In this document: positions 1 to 11,515 of the stretch, piece after piece
Position numbering within the stretch: position 1 is the first letter of the stretch
How the letters are laid out: each line of letters opens with the position of its first letter
From: Megaustenia siamemsis
Lineage: Eukaryota; Mollusca; Gastropoda; Stylommatophora; Ariophantidae
NCBI GenBank assembly: GCA_032433765.1
Contig: JAVIAB010000124.1
Location: 93,957,345 to 94,021,344 of the forward strand
Reading direction: 5' to 3'
DNA length: 64,000 nt
The notes under the pieces: model-generated
What the model saw: only the letters and a program-made list of their open reading frames with translations
Told to the model about the DNA's origin: nothing
Databases searched by the model: none
Translations under genes and position numbers: made by a program

Positions 1-225
1 GAAACCAACTGAGAGTATTACACAACAGGCCCTTTTTTGGAATCCCCAGGGGAAAAGACAAAGAGGAAGACCAAGGAATTCTTGGAGAAGACAGATTGAA
101 GCAGAGATGAAGATGATGGGGAAGACATGGAATGATCTTAAAAGAATTGCAAAAAACAGAACGACTTGGAAAGTGTTTGTTGAAGACCTATGCTCCACTG
201 GGAGCTAAAAGGTAGAAGAGAGAGA
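1..225 (+). mobile_element. Non-LTR retroelement relic, C-terminal tail (lineage R5)
   Basis: Positions 3-209 read open to a TAA and encode a basic stretch with QGKRQRGRPRNSW followed by a WNDLKRIAKNRTTWK segment. This is the typical C-terminal end of endonuclease/reverse-transcriptase polyproteins in invertebrate genomes (GKRxRGRPxxxW, then a RDRxxW-like motif). The catalytic RT part is absent or lies upstream of the window. Related relics lie near 4010-4265, 8190-8460, 28650-29090 and 30405-30680, which defines a repeated lineage. It is a dead fragment rather than a host gene. Confidence 0.7.
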
Positions 226-764
226 GAGAAGCGTGTAGATAGATACGTTATCAGTACTGTGCAAAGTTTGACACTTAATAGCAAAGATCGTCGGAAACGT
301 AGAGTCTAGAATTATTGCTTCATGCACCGTGCTCGGTTCAAAAGTACTTTAAATAGATGGATAAGTTTCTTCATGCAAATGTTTATTCTTTAAGAATAAA
401 CGAACATATCAGTGACATGGGTGAACAACAACATGTTTTGTTTTTCTTTTTAATAAACACAAAGTCTGGTATAGAATGTCTTATATATTTGTGAAGTTTA
501 ATAGTTAAAATTCGACCATATTAAACGTATGTTCGCAGACTACACCAAATCATTTTACAAAGATAGGAAACTTTAAAATAGACTCACAAAAAATAGACAA
601 AGTAAACTTTAAAAATGCAACGAACTGAAAATAATAAATGTATGTAACAAAAAAATAAAATACAGATTTCTGTACGAAATGTTTTTATCAATCCAACGGA
701 GGAGATTTCATGTACACCATTTTTACTCGTTTTAAATATCGATGTACATGTTTATATTTCTTTA
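226..764. other. AT-rich noncoding stretch, nothing recognised
   Basis: No long ORF, RNA gene or repeat related to other parts of the window was seen here. It separates two retroelement relics. Confidence 0.5.
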
Positions 765-1335
765 ATCATCATCATCATCATCATCATTGAGTCCCGTCTC
801 CGCATCGAAGGTTAGCTACCATGGAGCCATTCCACTCTGTCTCTTACTTTGATGGTGCAGATTGTCATAGGTTGACTTACATCTTTTGATGATACTCGTC
901 CATGTTAGTCTTGGTCTGTCTCTGCTTCTTTTACATTGTATTTTCCCTTCCAATATTACTTTTATTAATACTGTTGTGTCTTTTAACATGCCCCAAAAAT
1001 TTCATTTGTCTTGTTCTAATTGTGTTTAGTAGTTCTCTTTTAATTTTTAGTTGTTTTAAAACTTCATCGTTTGTTTTCTTTTCTTTCTATCCAATTCTAC
1101 CTATTCTTCTATAAATCCACATTTCAAAGGCTTTAATTTTCTCTTCTGTTTTCTGTTCTAATGTCCATATTTCTGCACCATACAGGAATATTGAGAAGAT
1201 ATAACATTTTGCTATTCTTAGTTTTAACCTTGGTGTAATTTGTTTTGATGTTAGTATATTTTTCATGGCATTAAAATTACTCTTTGCCATACCTATTCTT
1301 TTGTTTATTTCAGATGTACATTTTTCATCACCTGT
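765..1335 (-). mobile_element. R1 (RTE-like) non-LTR retrotransposon, 3' end fragment
   Basis: On the minus strand this encodes MAKSNFNAMKNILTS, LRIAKCYIFSIFLYGAEIWT and IYRRIGRIG, matching the C-terminal half of the long R1 copy at 52435-55512. The element ends at a short trinucleotide run (plus-strand TCATCA at about 768-788), the usual tail of R1 copies in this window. The ORF is open at 1087-1290 but broken below 1087. It is 5'-truncated and inactive. Confidence 0.85.
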
Positions 1336-2285
1336 TATAGTATGTGTATTTATTTATCTAATACATAACAAATTATAGATGAAGAAAATTGAACAAGGAA
1401 TTAGATGCTGCCAATATCGAGATGATACAAGAAATGCAAACAAGAATACGACTTGACTGTTTATATTAATCAAATTAAGGGAGACGCACTCTGTGGCTAA
1501 ACGTACGTTATCGAAATCGACATGACGTACAGTGCGTCGAAACGTACGGAAAGAGTTAAGATGTGACCATTATTTTTTTTCTTTGTAACAAGGTGGTTGT
1601 GGTACCATCATGAGACATGTATTCTGTATAGGAAGATCACACTTAATCCCTGAAGGTTACACTAGGCATGTTAGTCAGCGGTCTAAATATGTATAGTCTT
1701 CGAAATTCTAATAGTAAAATCTTAATCGCTACTAGAGAAAAGGAGTAATAAAAAATGAATATCATTATAATTACGGTTGACAAATTAAAGAAGTTAGCTC
1801 AATAGTTAAAACAGAAGAGTAATGGTCGCGGCAAATAAGAAAAGACTTCTCGTCTTAACAAATGAACACCAAATGAAGTATTACAGTAAATGGAACAGTA
1901 CAGATGGTAAAAATGGTAGAAAAGTTAATAACATTAGATAGTGGATATATAACAAAGGTGATGTGCAGAATAGGTAAGTTAAAGATTGCAATCTAAAGAT
2001 TTAGGAAAATATATAATGATGCAGCGCATCTTTCACAAATAAAGTCCACAAATTGTCTGACCGTGTCATGTAGAGTTTATTTTGGAAGTGGATCTTTATG
2101 AAAAAAAACATATCATAATTGCTTTGGACGCCTTATTTTGTGGTTTTACATGCAAATGTTAAATATACTATGGGCAGTTAAACAAAAACAATTACTCGAA
2201 TATTTTTATTAATGCAGGAAAAGTGATAAGAAAAGTAGGATGGAACAACAGTTATCATTTGGCCCTTTAATGAGAATGGAACAGT
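1336..2285. other. Noncoding, nothing recognised
   Basis: There is no convincing ORF or RNA gene. A small segment at about 1485-1560 contains ACGTACG twice on either side of a palindrome-like core; its nature is unknown. The rest is unremarkable AT-rich DNA. Confidence 0.4.
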
Positions 2286-2289
2286 TGGA

Positions 2290-2317
2290 GTATATATATA
2301 TTTATATATATATATAT

Positions 2318-2367
<50 letters not shown>
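2290..2367. repeat. (TA)n microsatellite
   Basis: About 75 bp of alternating TA with a few interruptions near its left end. Reading frames through it produce spurious YIYIYI-type peptides. Confidence 0.95.
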
Positions 2368-2368
<1 letters not shown>

Positions 2369-2384
2369 GACAAATTAAGATATT

Positions 2385-2535
2385 TGTGAAATAAATATAG
2401 AGGTAAACAACAAGAAGATCCATTACAATATTTAAGAGAAAGGCATGATGGGAGATCAACAGCAGAAATGATAATTGTAGAAGCAGATCCGTGGAGAGAT
2501 AATATTTGCAATTCAGACATGACGCTTGATGAGCG
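2385..2535 (+). mobile_element. R2 non-LTR relic, extreme 3' end
   Basis: The stretch resembles the 3' end of R2 copies elsewhere (an LREW-like segment, then RSTAEMI and a WRDN-like end). It is very degenerate, carries no complete motif, and directly follows the TA microsatellite. Confidence 0.5.
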
Positions 2536-3287
2536 TCATGAGTTTGAATATAAAATGAGAGTTCAGAACACAAGTGCTTGTATTTTCTATCAATATTTTT
2601 TGTTGTATAACTAGTTTTTATGTGTTGTAAATCTGGTAATGATCCAAACTTGGAAGTATTTGACAAACCTGTAGCCTCCCAACATGGTCTAGATGCTCTT
2701 ATAAACAAACTTACTATATCCCATTCTTTAAATGAAATCATAAATACATCTGTAGTACATCTGTGATGTTACACGTGACTTCAATGCTCACCTAAGAAGT
2801 CTTTCGACATATAACACCATAAACCTCTGGATTATAACGAAAAACATAAATAAGTATAGAATAATTGTTGCGAGTTAAATACATACACGCATATACTCAT
2901 CTTAAAATTCATTATTGATTTTACCTTTAATGATATATTACGATTCTTATTTTTGTTCATAGCTCATTTGAATGAAATTCACAATCAGTCCTTACGTCAT
3001 AAGACACGATCAGCAATATCAACGTATCTGGTTTGTCTTTAGATATTTTAAACTGATGGTTACTATTCTTTTCACAGTTATTTAAACATTTGTTGTATAG
3101 AGTTCTGTGTATACAGCCGTAGAACCATTCATATAAATCTACAACTTGCGACTAAATAATGCTTACATTTCTACACTGTTTGTGCTCGGCTACAACTCTT
3201 TTAGAAACACACTCAATGGTAGCAGCTAGTAATGTAATGCTGCGATGTCCTCTTGCAGAATTAATACTGCTCTTGCATACTACATTT
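2536..3287. other. 3' flank of receptor unit 1
   Basis: Noncoding sequence downstream of the minus-strand stop at 3288. No clear AATAAA signal close to the stop was identified, and no other gene is visible. Confidence 0.4.
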
Positions 3288-3890
3288 CTATTGTGCCTGT
3301 TTTCTTAAATTAAAAAGCTGCTGAAATATCAGTCGATATTTACTACTCATTTGAAAATAAAAGAAAATATTCAAAGATGAATTAAGTGATTCTAGAACAA
3401 TGCCAAAACCAGCAATAATTATAAGGAATGGCCGGTACTTGCCATAAAGAGAAAAACCAGGGATCATCAACATACCAATAAATAAAATTCTAAGTGGAAT
3501 AAAGCAAATGATGAATAGTGTTGATATCATTAGAACCATTTTAGAAACCTTTTGGTTTCTGTTGGAGATTGTGTCTGCTTGTGAAGATTTTGTTGATGTT
3601 TCTCGCCACTTTCTCTTGCGATCTAACTGAATGACAAGCGTTATTGTACACGTAATGATGACGACAAAAGAACTAAATGGTATAAAAATGTTCATGACTG
3701 CAGAAGATACAGTATCAACATCCTCTCTATTTTCTATTCGGACGAGGCCAGTAAGACTTCTGTTTCTTTCAGGCACCCATTTCATGTCGAGTTTGTCGAC
3801 GAAGTACACCGGAGTTATACTTGACAGGAGAACAATGAAGATGCAGATGATCACCACTGACATCCTTTTTGGGGTGATGATGTTTTTAAC
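3288..3890 (-). CDS. Chemosensory-type GPCR unit 1, exon 3 (TM4-TM7, stop)
   Basis: Exon 3 encodes 200 residues. TM4 is near residues 10-31, TM5 63-88, TM6 117-141 (FIICFIPLRIL) and TM7 155-180, followed by a tail of about 20 residues. TM7 carries ESLNSSLNIFFY, a variant of NPxxY. The ECL2 segment (DMKWVPERN) has no cysteine, so the usual TM3-ECL2 disulfide cannot form. The acceptor is TCCTCAG before GTTAAAAAC; the intron phase is 0 and joins ITAPLK to VKNIIT. Together with exons at 7674-7888 and 11224-11449 it gives 1044 nt, 347 aa plus stop. By similarity to molluscan chemosensory receptors of the rhodopsin class it is likely a membrane receptor of sensory cells. The ligand is unknown. Further plus-strand ATG-led frames here are shadows. 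Confidence 0.92.
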   Translation of the reverse strand, partial: VKNIITPKRMSVVIICIFIVLLSSITPVYFVDKLDMKWVPERNRSLTGLVRIENREDVDTVSSAVMNIFIPFSSFVVIITCTITLVIQLDRKRKWRETSTKSSQADTISNRNQKVSKMVLMISTLFIICFIPLRILFIGMLMIPGFSLYGKYRPFLIIIAGFGIVLESLNSSLNIFFYFQMSSKYRLIFQQLFNLRKQAQ

Positions 3891-4009
3891 CTGAGGAGAG
3901 TTAGACACAATAAATAATAAAGTGTACAATTAATAGAAATTAATTATAATCTCTTTCATTTTACCGGTATGGAAATGTACCAGTCAAATACCAGTTGACA
4001 AAGATATAC

Positions 4010-4265
4010 AACGAAGACGATGGCCCTGGGTAGGATACACCGCGGAAGCAAAATGAGAGTATTACAAGACAGGCCCTTTTGTGGAATCTTAAGGGAAAAT
4101 GACAAAGAGGAAGACGAAAATATTATTGGAGAAGACAGATGGAAGCAGAAATGCAGGTGATGAGAAGGTCTGGCATGATCATAAAAAATTGGCAAGAAAA
4201 AAAAAACGGACTGTAATGTGTTTGCTGAAGACTTATGCTCCACAGGAAGTTGAAAAGAAAAAAAA
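4010..4265 (+). mobile_element. R5 non-LTR relic in intron 2 of unit 1
   Basis: The sequence parallels 1-225 (ESIT-Q-AFLWN, GKxQRGRxK, WHDHKKLARKK, CVC-EDLC-like end) with several frameshifts. It lies antisense in the receptor intron and ends in an A-rich stretch. Confidence 0.65.
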
Positions 4266-4961
4266 GAACTATAATTTTACAATTTATTAACTATTATTGT
4301 TTAATTCTTTTTCGTCTGTTTTTTTTTTTTTGTAATATTTTTACTAGTAATGTATTTCTAATTTGTAATTTTTTCACTCATCATTTCGTCGGGGAGTATC
4401 TTATTTTACCTCTTAGTTATATTACACAATATGTGTAATAATTTCATAAATAATGTCAGCATGTGTAATAAACTTAAAATTCCTGTTTGGTAAACAATTA
4501 TGTTATCAATATGAACAATTATATATTATTGAGATTATTTTTGAGATTATTTTTGTTGATTTTTATATCTTACATCTTGCTGTAACAATTTAAGGAAACA
4601 AAGCAAAATTAATAGAACTGAATTGGGAATGCATGGAAACTGCAAACCTAATATCAAGGTTAAATGCATAACAATCCGAAGCTGTTGTAAAGCTGATAAC
4701 AAGGATTGAGAGGGAAAAAATAGAGTAAACACAAATCAAATCACATATTCAACGCCTACTGACCCGCAATGTTATTGTGAGTTTTATCATCTATGTAAAG
4801 CTTAAATCATACTATTTTAATCTTTTGTTTTCTTGTCATCTTTGTTGTTAAGAAATGCTGAAGGTGTGTACTTTAGCCAACTTTAAATCAATGATTAGAC
4901 ACTCATTGTTGAACTGTTTAACTCTTTCTGTTTGTTTCGCCACACCATGCGCCGTGCCATG

Positions 4962-5165
4962 GGGGCCGTGATAGCTCAATGGTTAGTGAACTGGATTGCA
5001 AAGTACAAAGGGGTAGGGTTCGATTCCAACCGACGGCTACCTGGTTCACCCAGCCTTAAATGGGTACCGGATTTTTTTCTAGGGAAGTAGAGCGGCACGG
5101 GCACTACTGAGTTAAGTGCTCTGTGCGCACTGTAAGATATGCATTTTATTTTTTTTTATATCGCG
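4962..5165 (+). mobile_element. SINE family A, 3'-altered copy
   Basis: tRNA-like head with an A box (TAGCTCAATGGTTAGTG) and a B box (GGTTCGATTCC), then the family body (TGGTTCACCCAGCC, GGGTACCGGATTTTT, AGCGGCACGGGC). The body then diverges from other copies, so the 3' third is lost or replaced. It lies in intron 2 of unit 1, antisense to the gene. Confidence 0.85.
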
Positions 5166-5169
5166 TTTC

Positions 5170-5650
5170 GATATTCCAATTGTTTACGGTGAATTATGAT
5201 ATCGTATGATGGAGAACAGATGGCTGTGTTCACATTATGTGCGGTTTCATCTTATGTCTTTTGGCGTGTGCTGGGGGGGGGGGGAACAACACTCTGATTT
5301 ATAAACATGACATGACGACTCTAAACATAAAGTTTGTAGCCTAGGAAGAAATAGCTGCAGACCAAAATCTCTGGAAACACACTCTAAAGCTTCAACTAGA
5401 GCAAGAAGCAGATATATTTATAAAAAAAATGAGAATACACGGCGAAAGAAATGGGAAAAAAATAACATTTCCCAGGGGCGTGGAAAAATCCATGAAGACA
5501 CCCACAGCACATAAGCTGAACATTGTCAGTGGCTTGGTTGAATGTTTCCGGGCCAATGAACAATAATTGATCAAGATCCCAATCAGACTCAGTGGGTGTG
5601 AGGAAAGTCGGCTCAAAACAACTAATCTATTTGACCTGGTGAATAGGGAA
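5170..5650. other. Noncoding, poly-G run and unidentified sequence
   Basis: It contains a G run at about 5273-5282. The segment at about 5350-5640 could be part of the retroelement that follows at 5650, but no RT motif was recognised in it. Confidence 0.35.
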
Positions 5651-5880
5651 TTATATAGAACAACAACAACTTAAATGGTTTGGCCACCTGGTCAGAATGA
5701 ATCCTTATCAATCACCATCAAGGGCGTTCTTCTCGAGAATGCATGGAAAAAGACCAAGAGGAAGACCCAGAAGAAGAGGAATAGATGCAGTGACAGAGAC
5801 ATGTAACAACAAAGGAAAGTCACTAATTCAGACAGTTCGAGCAGCTTAAGAACGACAAATGATATAAACCACGACACCTT
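5650..5880 (+). mobile_element. R4 non-LTR relic, C-terminal end
   Basis: It encodes KWFGHLVRMN, then GKRPRGRPRRRGIDAV, the GRPRxRWID-type tail of lineage R4 (compare 15470-16200 and 55815-56700). Only the last 70 or so residues survive. Confidence 0.7.
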
Positions 5881-6084
5881 TTACGTATCAGTGAAAAGAA
5901 GAAGCAGAATAGGGAATGAAGAGGAAAGAACCAAATGTTGTCTGGACATGTTGGGTTAAATCAGAGATATCGTAGTTTCCTGTAAACCATAACACTAAAC
6001 TTTTGAGCCAGTTTAAGAACGTTTATTTTTCACGACATATTTTCTATGAATAAAAATAATGGTGTATGTCATATGTCATGTAAC

Positions 6085-6265
6085 GTCAATTGCTCATCGA
6101 CGGAAAAAAATATGAATACCTCCGAAGACGGAGTTATCTGCCTGTGCAGCGAGGGAGCCCGGTGCACATGGCTGCCAGACAAAAAAAAGCAGCTTAACAC
6201 GTAAAATTAAGTTCATTGTTCCAGGGATTTTGCTAGAGGTGAAAGCTGGCGAACGCAATAAATAT
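6085..6265 (+). mobile_element. SINE family C, 3' part
   Basis: It matches the bodies of copies at 28100-28385 and 39465-39708: CAATTxCTCATxGACGG, ATGAATACCTCCGAAGACGG, then the terminal GTGAAAGCTGGCGAACGCAA. The tRNA-like head is missing. Confidence 0.75.
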
Positions 6266-6269
6266 AAAT

Positions 6270-6900
6270 ATATGTCACGTGAGTTCATGAGAAATTGAAT
6301 AAAAGGGAGATTGGATCAAGGCATCAATGAAGAGTTTGATAATAATATTGTTTCCTTAATTAATAATTATATCTTGTCATGGGCAGTGTCCCTTGACGTA
6401 TAATGACCTCTCCCTAGAAGTAGATATGAATCATGTGCTGAACTTTGTTCATATTGCAAAGAGTAAAAATGTATTTACAATATCGTGTTACCCGTGTTTT
6501 TCGTTAAAGAATACACGCCTTTGGTTATCCTAAAACTTTTATATGAAGATTATATTCAAATGTTTTTTTTTTTAAATTGTCTATGTCTTTCGGTGATAGC
6601 TACACCTTTTTATCATGCGTCTCTTAAAAGACAATAAATGAATGTATATGGGTTGATTTTATCATTTACAGAAAGATGAAGCATTTTTATTTTTTTGGGA
6701 TTAAAATACAGACTTCAGTATGACATTTCAGCGTGCCGGAATGTCTTTTTGTCTAGATCATACGCGTGTCAGTTTGTTGGCTGATTCGTTTAAATAGTCA
6801 CTGACGAGGTCTTACATAACTGTGATTCTTCACTGGCTCTTGTACATTCAGGCAGCTATGAGTCGCTGAAGAACTTCAGCTTAATGCTTTTTGAAGTATT
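6270..6900. other. Intron 2 of unit 1, nothing recognised
   Basis: AT-rich noncoding sequence between SINE C and a retroelement relic. Confidence 0.4.
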
Positions 6901-6904
6901 CATT

Positions 6905-7545
6905 TTCATTTTCCTCTCGAGCCGAAGACGGCACATAGGGCAGAAGTCAAGTTATCCATGATTAGCATTTTGCTGCTTGATCTTGAAGGTCTTGGTTTTT
7001 TCATTAGTTCCATGTTTGAGCATTCCCTAGTAATTTTTCTGCCTAACGATTCTCTTGATTATCTTTGTTTTCTTTCACCAGATGTATTCCATATGAATGC
7101 CTCACGGGGACAATTTTCTTCATTCATTCTTAGCACATGACCGATGTATATCATATGAATGCTTCACGGGGACATTTTTCTTCATTCATTCTTAGCACAT
7201 GACCGAAGTATATCATATGAATGCTTCACGGGGACATTTTTCTTCATTCATTCTTAGCACATGACCGATGTATATCATATGAATGCTTCAGGGGGACATT
7301 TCTCTTCATTCATTCTTAGCACATGGCCGATGTATTTCCAATGCCTCCTTTTATAAAGCTCGACACGTATACCTGTTTACATTAGTCTTTTATCTTTTAG
7401 TTTGAATGCAACATTTCCAGCTTATGTTCGATATCCTACGTAGATACGTGTTTTCAAATGCATTTAAGTTTTTATCTAGTCTCGGTGGATTCCCAACTTA
7501 CACATCCATATGTTAGCATTGGTATCAAATCCGTATGTTATGGTA
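6905..7545 (-). mobile_element. R3 non-LTR relic with internal tandem duplication
   Basis: On the minus strand it encodes fragments such as KYIGHVLRMNEE, matching R3 copies at 49985-50450 and 31160-31835. The plus-strand 3' end begins near CTCGAGCCGAAGACGG. A 62-bp piece of the coding region is repeated about four times at 7081-7345. The frame is broken and the copy is inactive. Confidence 0.75.
7081..7345. repeat. 62-bp tandem repeat, about 4 copies
   Basis: Each copy carries CATATGAATGC, TCTTCATTCATTCTTAGCACATG and GGGGACA. Spacings of 61-64 bp separate the copies. The repeat is made of R3 retroelement coding sequence. Confidence 0.9.
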
Positions 7546-7673
7546 TCATGCATGAGTTGATGTACTGACCATTGTTAAAGCGACAGTTGTTTTATTTAAA
7601 TTATATTACCAGGTAAACTAACACATTGGGTTCTGTTGGTATTTAAGAAATGAAATAAGCACACAAAGCTAAC

Positions 7674-7888
7674 CTTTAAGGGAGCTGTTATACACAAACA
7701 TCTCTCGACAGTGATGACAGCTGTGACCCAGCTGGACACGTTACAGAAGGTGGTATGGGGCATCCCAGCCGTCAGATACTGGACCTCCATGGGGAGAAAG
7801 GGCAAGTCCAAGTCCATGAACGATGGGTTCAAGGCGATGTTTGTCCACACCAAAGTTAAGAGACACCCGAGGTCAGCCACTGCCAAGC
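7674..7888 (-). CDS. Chemosensory-type GPCR unit 1, exon 2 (TM2-TM3)
   Basis: This 215-nt exon encodes LAVADLGCLLTLVWTN (TM2, matching the class A LAxAD motif), an ECL1 rich in Pro/Leu, and TM3 ending VITVERCLCITAPLK. ERC replaces the DRY motif. A cysteine before TM3 (HTTFCNVSSW) is present although ECL2 has no partner. The acceptor is AATCAAG before GCTTGGC; the first two bases complete a Gly codon split by intron 1. The donor is AAAG/GTTAGC. The exon has the same length and phases in units 2 and 4, which supports it strongly. The 96-residue frame that runs past the donor to 7596 is intronic read-through. Confidence 0.92.
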
Positions 7889-8189
7889 CTTGATTTTAGG
7901 AAAAGTAAACTAGTTAATCGAAAGCATTTTATTTTTAACTGTAATGTAGAGCATTAAATCTTCAGCTGAAAGCAGCTTTCCACAGTTAACTAAGATGCAT
8001 CTTCTTTGAGAGGTACTAGAGAAGTGTGTCAGTAGTTTAGTCATACAGGGCATGAAGAAGGTAAAGTGTTGATATTTTAACATTAATATTATTGATCGTA
8101 TTACCTCATTCACCCTCTAAAGCACAACCACAACATCTTCGATGTTCCATTAGTTTTAAAATAAAATGATATTATTATTCTTTCCTCTT

Positions 8190-8460
8190 CTACCTTTCTA
8201 CTCTCTGTAGAGAACATGTTTTAAGCAGCCACTTTCCAAGCGTTCGGTTTCTTGCCTTTATTTTAAGGTCATGCCATGTCTTATCCATCATCTTCATCTC
8301 TTCTTGCACCTGTCTTCTCTAAGAATATTATGGTCTTCTTCGTTGTCTCTTCCCCTGAGGATTCCAAAGGCCTGTCGCGCAATACTCTCAGTTGGCTTCC
8401 GCAGTAGATCCAGCGCCATCATCTTCTTTGTATTTCTTTGTACTTTCATATTAGATTGGT
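8190..8460 (-). mobile_element. R5 non-LTR relic in intron 1 of unit 1
   Basis: The minus strand resembles 1-225 (a PTESI-RQAFGI-like stretch, an EDNE-like stretch, and an EEMKMMDKTWHDLK-like stretch). It has many changes and the frame is not continuous. Confidence 0.55.
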
Positions 8461-8734
8461 ACTTTTCCATAATTCTTTGTTAGTAATTTGTCCTGCCAAT
8501 TCGATAAAATTATTTTGTACAAATTTCCATTAATGAAGGTATGTATCTTCGTCATTTTCATTTTTGTTGTTCTCCATATAACGGCCTTTTGGGCTTATTT
8601 TTAATATTGGAGTTGAACATTTGTACTTTTGTGTTTAACATAGTTTCTTTGGGTTTCCGTATATTTCCTAATTCAACGAAGTCTCCTTTTGCTTCTTCTA
8701 TTCTTATTTTGGTATCATTCTCATTTTTGTGGTT

Positions 8735-9060
8735 TTACAGAAGAATGTTGAGAATACCATGAACAGTTAAGAAGAGTAATGAAAACGTTATGGAAGAGGC
8801 CAAATCAAAAAGAGAGCTAATTTCTAATATTTGGAAGAAACAATCATCGTTTTTTGGCCATGTAATGAGAAGAGAGCAACTGGAATATATTGTAACAACT
8901 GGGAAAATTGAGGGACGAAGAGATAGAGGGAAGCAAAAAGAAAAGAAACCAGACCGCTTAAGAGAATGGCTTGGCAGAAGGTCAACAGCAGAAATGATCG
9001 AAAGTTGTGGAGAGACATGATCACCTACGCCAGCAATCCCGGGACTTGATAATGATGATG
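8735..9060 (+). mobile_element. R2 non-LTR relic, 3' end
   Basis: It encodes FYRRMLRIP, RELISNIWKKQSSFFGHVMR, IVTTGKIEGRRDRG and LREWLGRRSTAEMI, then a GATGATGATGAT tail. It is 5'-truncated. A second R2 copy in the opposite direction starts 305 bp further on, so their 3' ends face each other. Confidence 0.85.
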
Positions 9061-9364
9061 ATCATTCTCATACATTATATTATTAACAACTATAAATTAC
9101 ACTATTCTTCTTATTTTCTTGACCTCTATATTCTCTTTTCCACCTCCGCGTAGAGACAATTCTCTTTGGTTAGTCTCACTCATGGTGTTTGGTCAGATAT
9201 TTCTCTGTGGTCATCACTAGTAAGGTTTATGACTAACGCTTCTTTTGTTGGACCCGGCTGTTAATGCTCGTGGCGGAATACTGTTTGTCAGGTATTCTCA
9301 TGGCAAGTACATCTGTCCCAAATGTTAAATTTACGCAGATCATATTTTCTAGACATACAAGTAG

Positions 9365-10045
9365 CATGTCATCGTCATCAAGTACCGGGCCTGCTGGCGT
9401 AGGTGATCATGTCTCTCCACAACTTTCAATCTCGACAGTTATTTATCATTTCTGTTGTTGACCTTCTGCCAAGCCATTTATTTAAGCTGTCTGGTATTGT
9501 TTCTCTTTGCTTCCCTCTATCTCTCCGTCCCTCAATTTTTCCAGTTGTTACAATATATTCAAGTTGTTCTCTTCTCATTACATGGACAAAACATGATGAT
9601 TATTTATCCTAATATTTGAAATTAGGTCTCTTTTTGCTTTGACCTCTTTCAGAACATTTTCATTACCCTTCTTAGCTGTCCGTGGTACATCTCAACATTC
9701 TTCTGTAAAACCACATTTCTACAGACTCCAGTGATTTTCTTGTCTGTTGTCCTATTGTTCATGATTCACATCCATATGTTAAAACTGGCTCTACATAACA
9801 TTTAAGAACTCTTTTTTTTGTTTCTATTGTCAAAAATGGATTGCATAGTATATTCCTCATTTTTTGGAAAGCTGCCTTTGCCTGAGCCATTCTGCATCTC
9901 ACCTCTTTTATACATCTTCCGTCTGAGGTTAACAAAGTTCCCAAATATCTAAATTCATTTACCTGTTTTAATATTGTTCCGCTTGGCTTTATTTTGCACT
10001 GAGGTGATGTCTTTTTCATTGTTAAGTAGCATGTAGTGTGTCGTA
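9365..10045 (-). mobile_element. R2 non-LTR relic, longer copy
   Basis: The minus strand encodes KTSPQCKIKPSGTILKQVNE, FRYLGTLLTSDGR, AFQKMRNILCNPF and KKRVLKCYVEPVLTYGCES, the connector between RT and the tail. The frame then degenerates towards the trinucleotide tail at 9365-9380. RT catalytic residues are not in the fragment. Confidence 0.85.
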
Positions 10046-10628
10046 AAGGAGAGGAGTAGGATTGGAGAAATATACACATTTACCGTACTTGGCCATAATA
10101 TTTGTAGGTGAGGGCACCATTTATCTTTCTCCTAGCCATTACCATTTCCCCTAAACTATGAGCTAGGTATACATTCCTTTATTAGCCAGGTCGACTGTAA
10201 AGCGTCAAAGTGCTCTTTCAGTGCTCTTTTACAAATCAGAAAGTAAGCGCTTTGTAACTACATTCCGGACTAATTAAGAATAACACTACAACAGTTAACC
10301 ATAGAGTATTAATTATTTGCATCATTAAACATACATTATTTCAAGATATAAAATGCTGTCAAAATCATAAACAAACTTATAAGATTATGTAATAATATGG
10401 AATCATTTCAAAGGTATTATATGATGTGAATATAACAACAATAATTTAATTATTTTTTGTTTTGTTAATTATTGTTTCTTTCATTTATCATCTTTTCTAG
10501 AGTCTGTAAGAGACGTTGGATTATGTTTGGCAGGAGTAAAGTATATATATATATATATGTGCATAAAATATGTATATGTATGCTCCAGTGCATTTATCAC
10601 GTGATTTACACACCAGTACTTTATTCAC
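10046..10628. other. Intron 1 of unit 1, nothing recognised
   Basis: AT-rich; a short (TA)n run lies near 10540-10560. Confidence 0.4.
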
Positions 10629-10629
10629 T

Positions 10630-10885
10630 GGGAGCCGCGATAGCTCACTGGTTAGTGAACTGGACTACAAAAGATCGGATTCGATCCTGATCGACGGCAT
10701 TCGGGTTCACCCAGCTTTAAATGGGTAACGGATTTTATTCTGGGATAGTAAAGCGGCACGGGGGTAATACCGACCACATTACCCCAAAAATTATATAATG
10801 AGAATCTGTAAAAATTATGGTCACTAATACGAAATTTTCTCCTTATATAGCACTTGGTGTGACGGGGCTCTTTACTTACTTTTTA
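10630..10885 (+). mobile_element. SINE family A, near full length
   Basis: The head GGAGCCGCGATAGCTCA with A and B boxes is followed by the body and the 3' module GGTCACTAAxAC, CACTTGGTGTGACGGGG and TACTTACTTTTTAC. It sits antisense in intron 1 of unit 1, about 340 bp from exon 1. Confidence 0.9.
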
Positions 10886-11223
10886 CTTTATTCACTCCAG
10901 ATATAAGAAAATAAACAGGTTAATCCTACCGTTAAAAACCGTCATCCAATCTATTATAAAAGAAAAGGACCAATGAAGTGACCTGCCAGTTCCCAAACTT
11001 ATGATACTATTTTGTTTGAGGTTGATGTTATTTCAGTCTAGATAAAGCCTTTCTTAAATGTATATAAGTATATAATTATAGCATGTGACAAGAAACCACA
11101 GAATAAATGTAGAAAAAAAAATAATGTGTATGTGTCATGAGCAAAAGTACACGTAAAAATAAACAACAGCATATAATGTTATTGTTGTTAATATAGACAT
11201 ACAATAAAGTAGACATTACGTAC

Positions 11224-11449
11224 CTAATAAACTGACATTTACTGGGTCATTAAAACCCTGCCTCACAAAGCAGATGATGTTGATGATGTTTGCTCCAGTG
11301 CCTAACATAACTATTGTTTGACAAAGAATTGAAAAAATAATCCAATGAAAGATCATGATAATGTTGTTAACATACTGTAAGTCAAGAACCGTCTCCTCTA
11401 TAGACAGGTGGGAGGTTTGTTTTGTGCTTGGCATGTTTGATGTTGACAT
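11224..11449 (-). CDS. Chemosensory-type GPCR unit 1, exon 1 (start, TM1)
   Basis: ATG at 11449-11447 starts a 75-codon exon: a hydrophilic N-terminus of about 30 residues, TM1 near residues 34-62 with GTGANIINIICFV, then ICL1 RQGFNDPVNVSLL. The donor TTATTAG/GTACGT splits a Gly codon in phase 1. No signal peptide is evident, as is common in the family. Exon 1 equivalents at 32281-32482 and 47411-47660 keep GxGANI and RQGFNDPVNVSLL. The start could instead be the Met at residue 6. Confidence 0.9.
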
Positions 11450-11515
11450 CGTATCTTTGACTAGCTTACATCAACAAATGTTCTTTACTCACTACAGTTC
11501 AGTTTTAAAAAAAAA

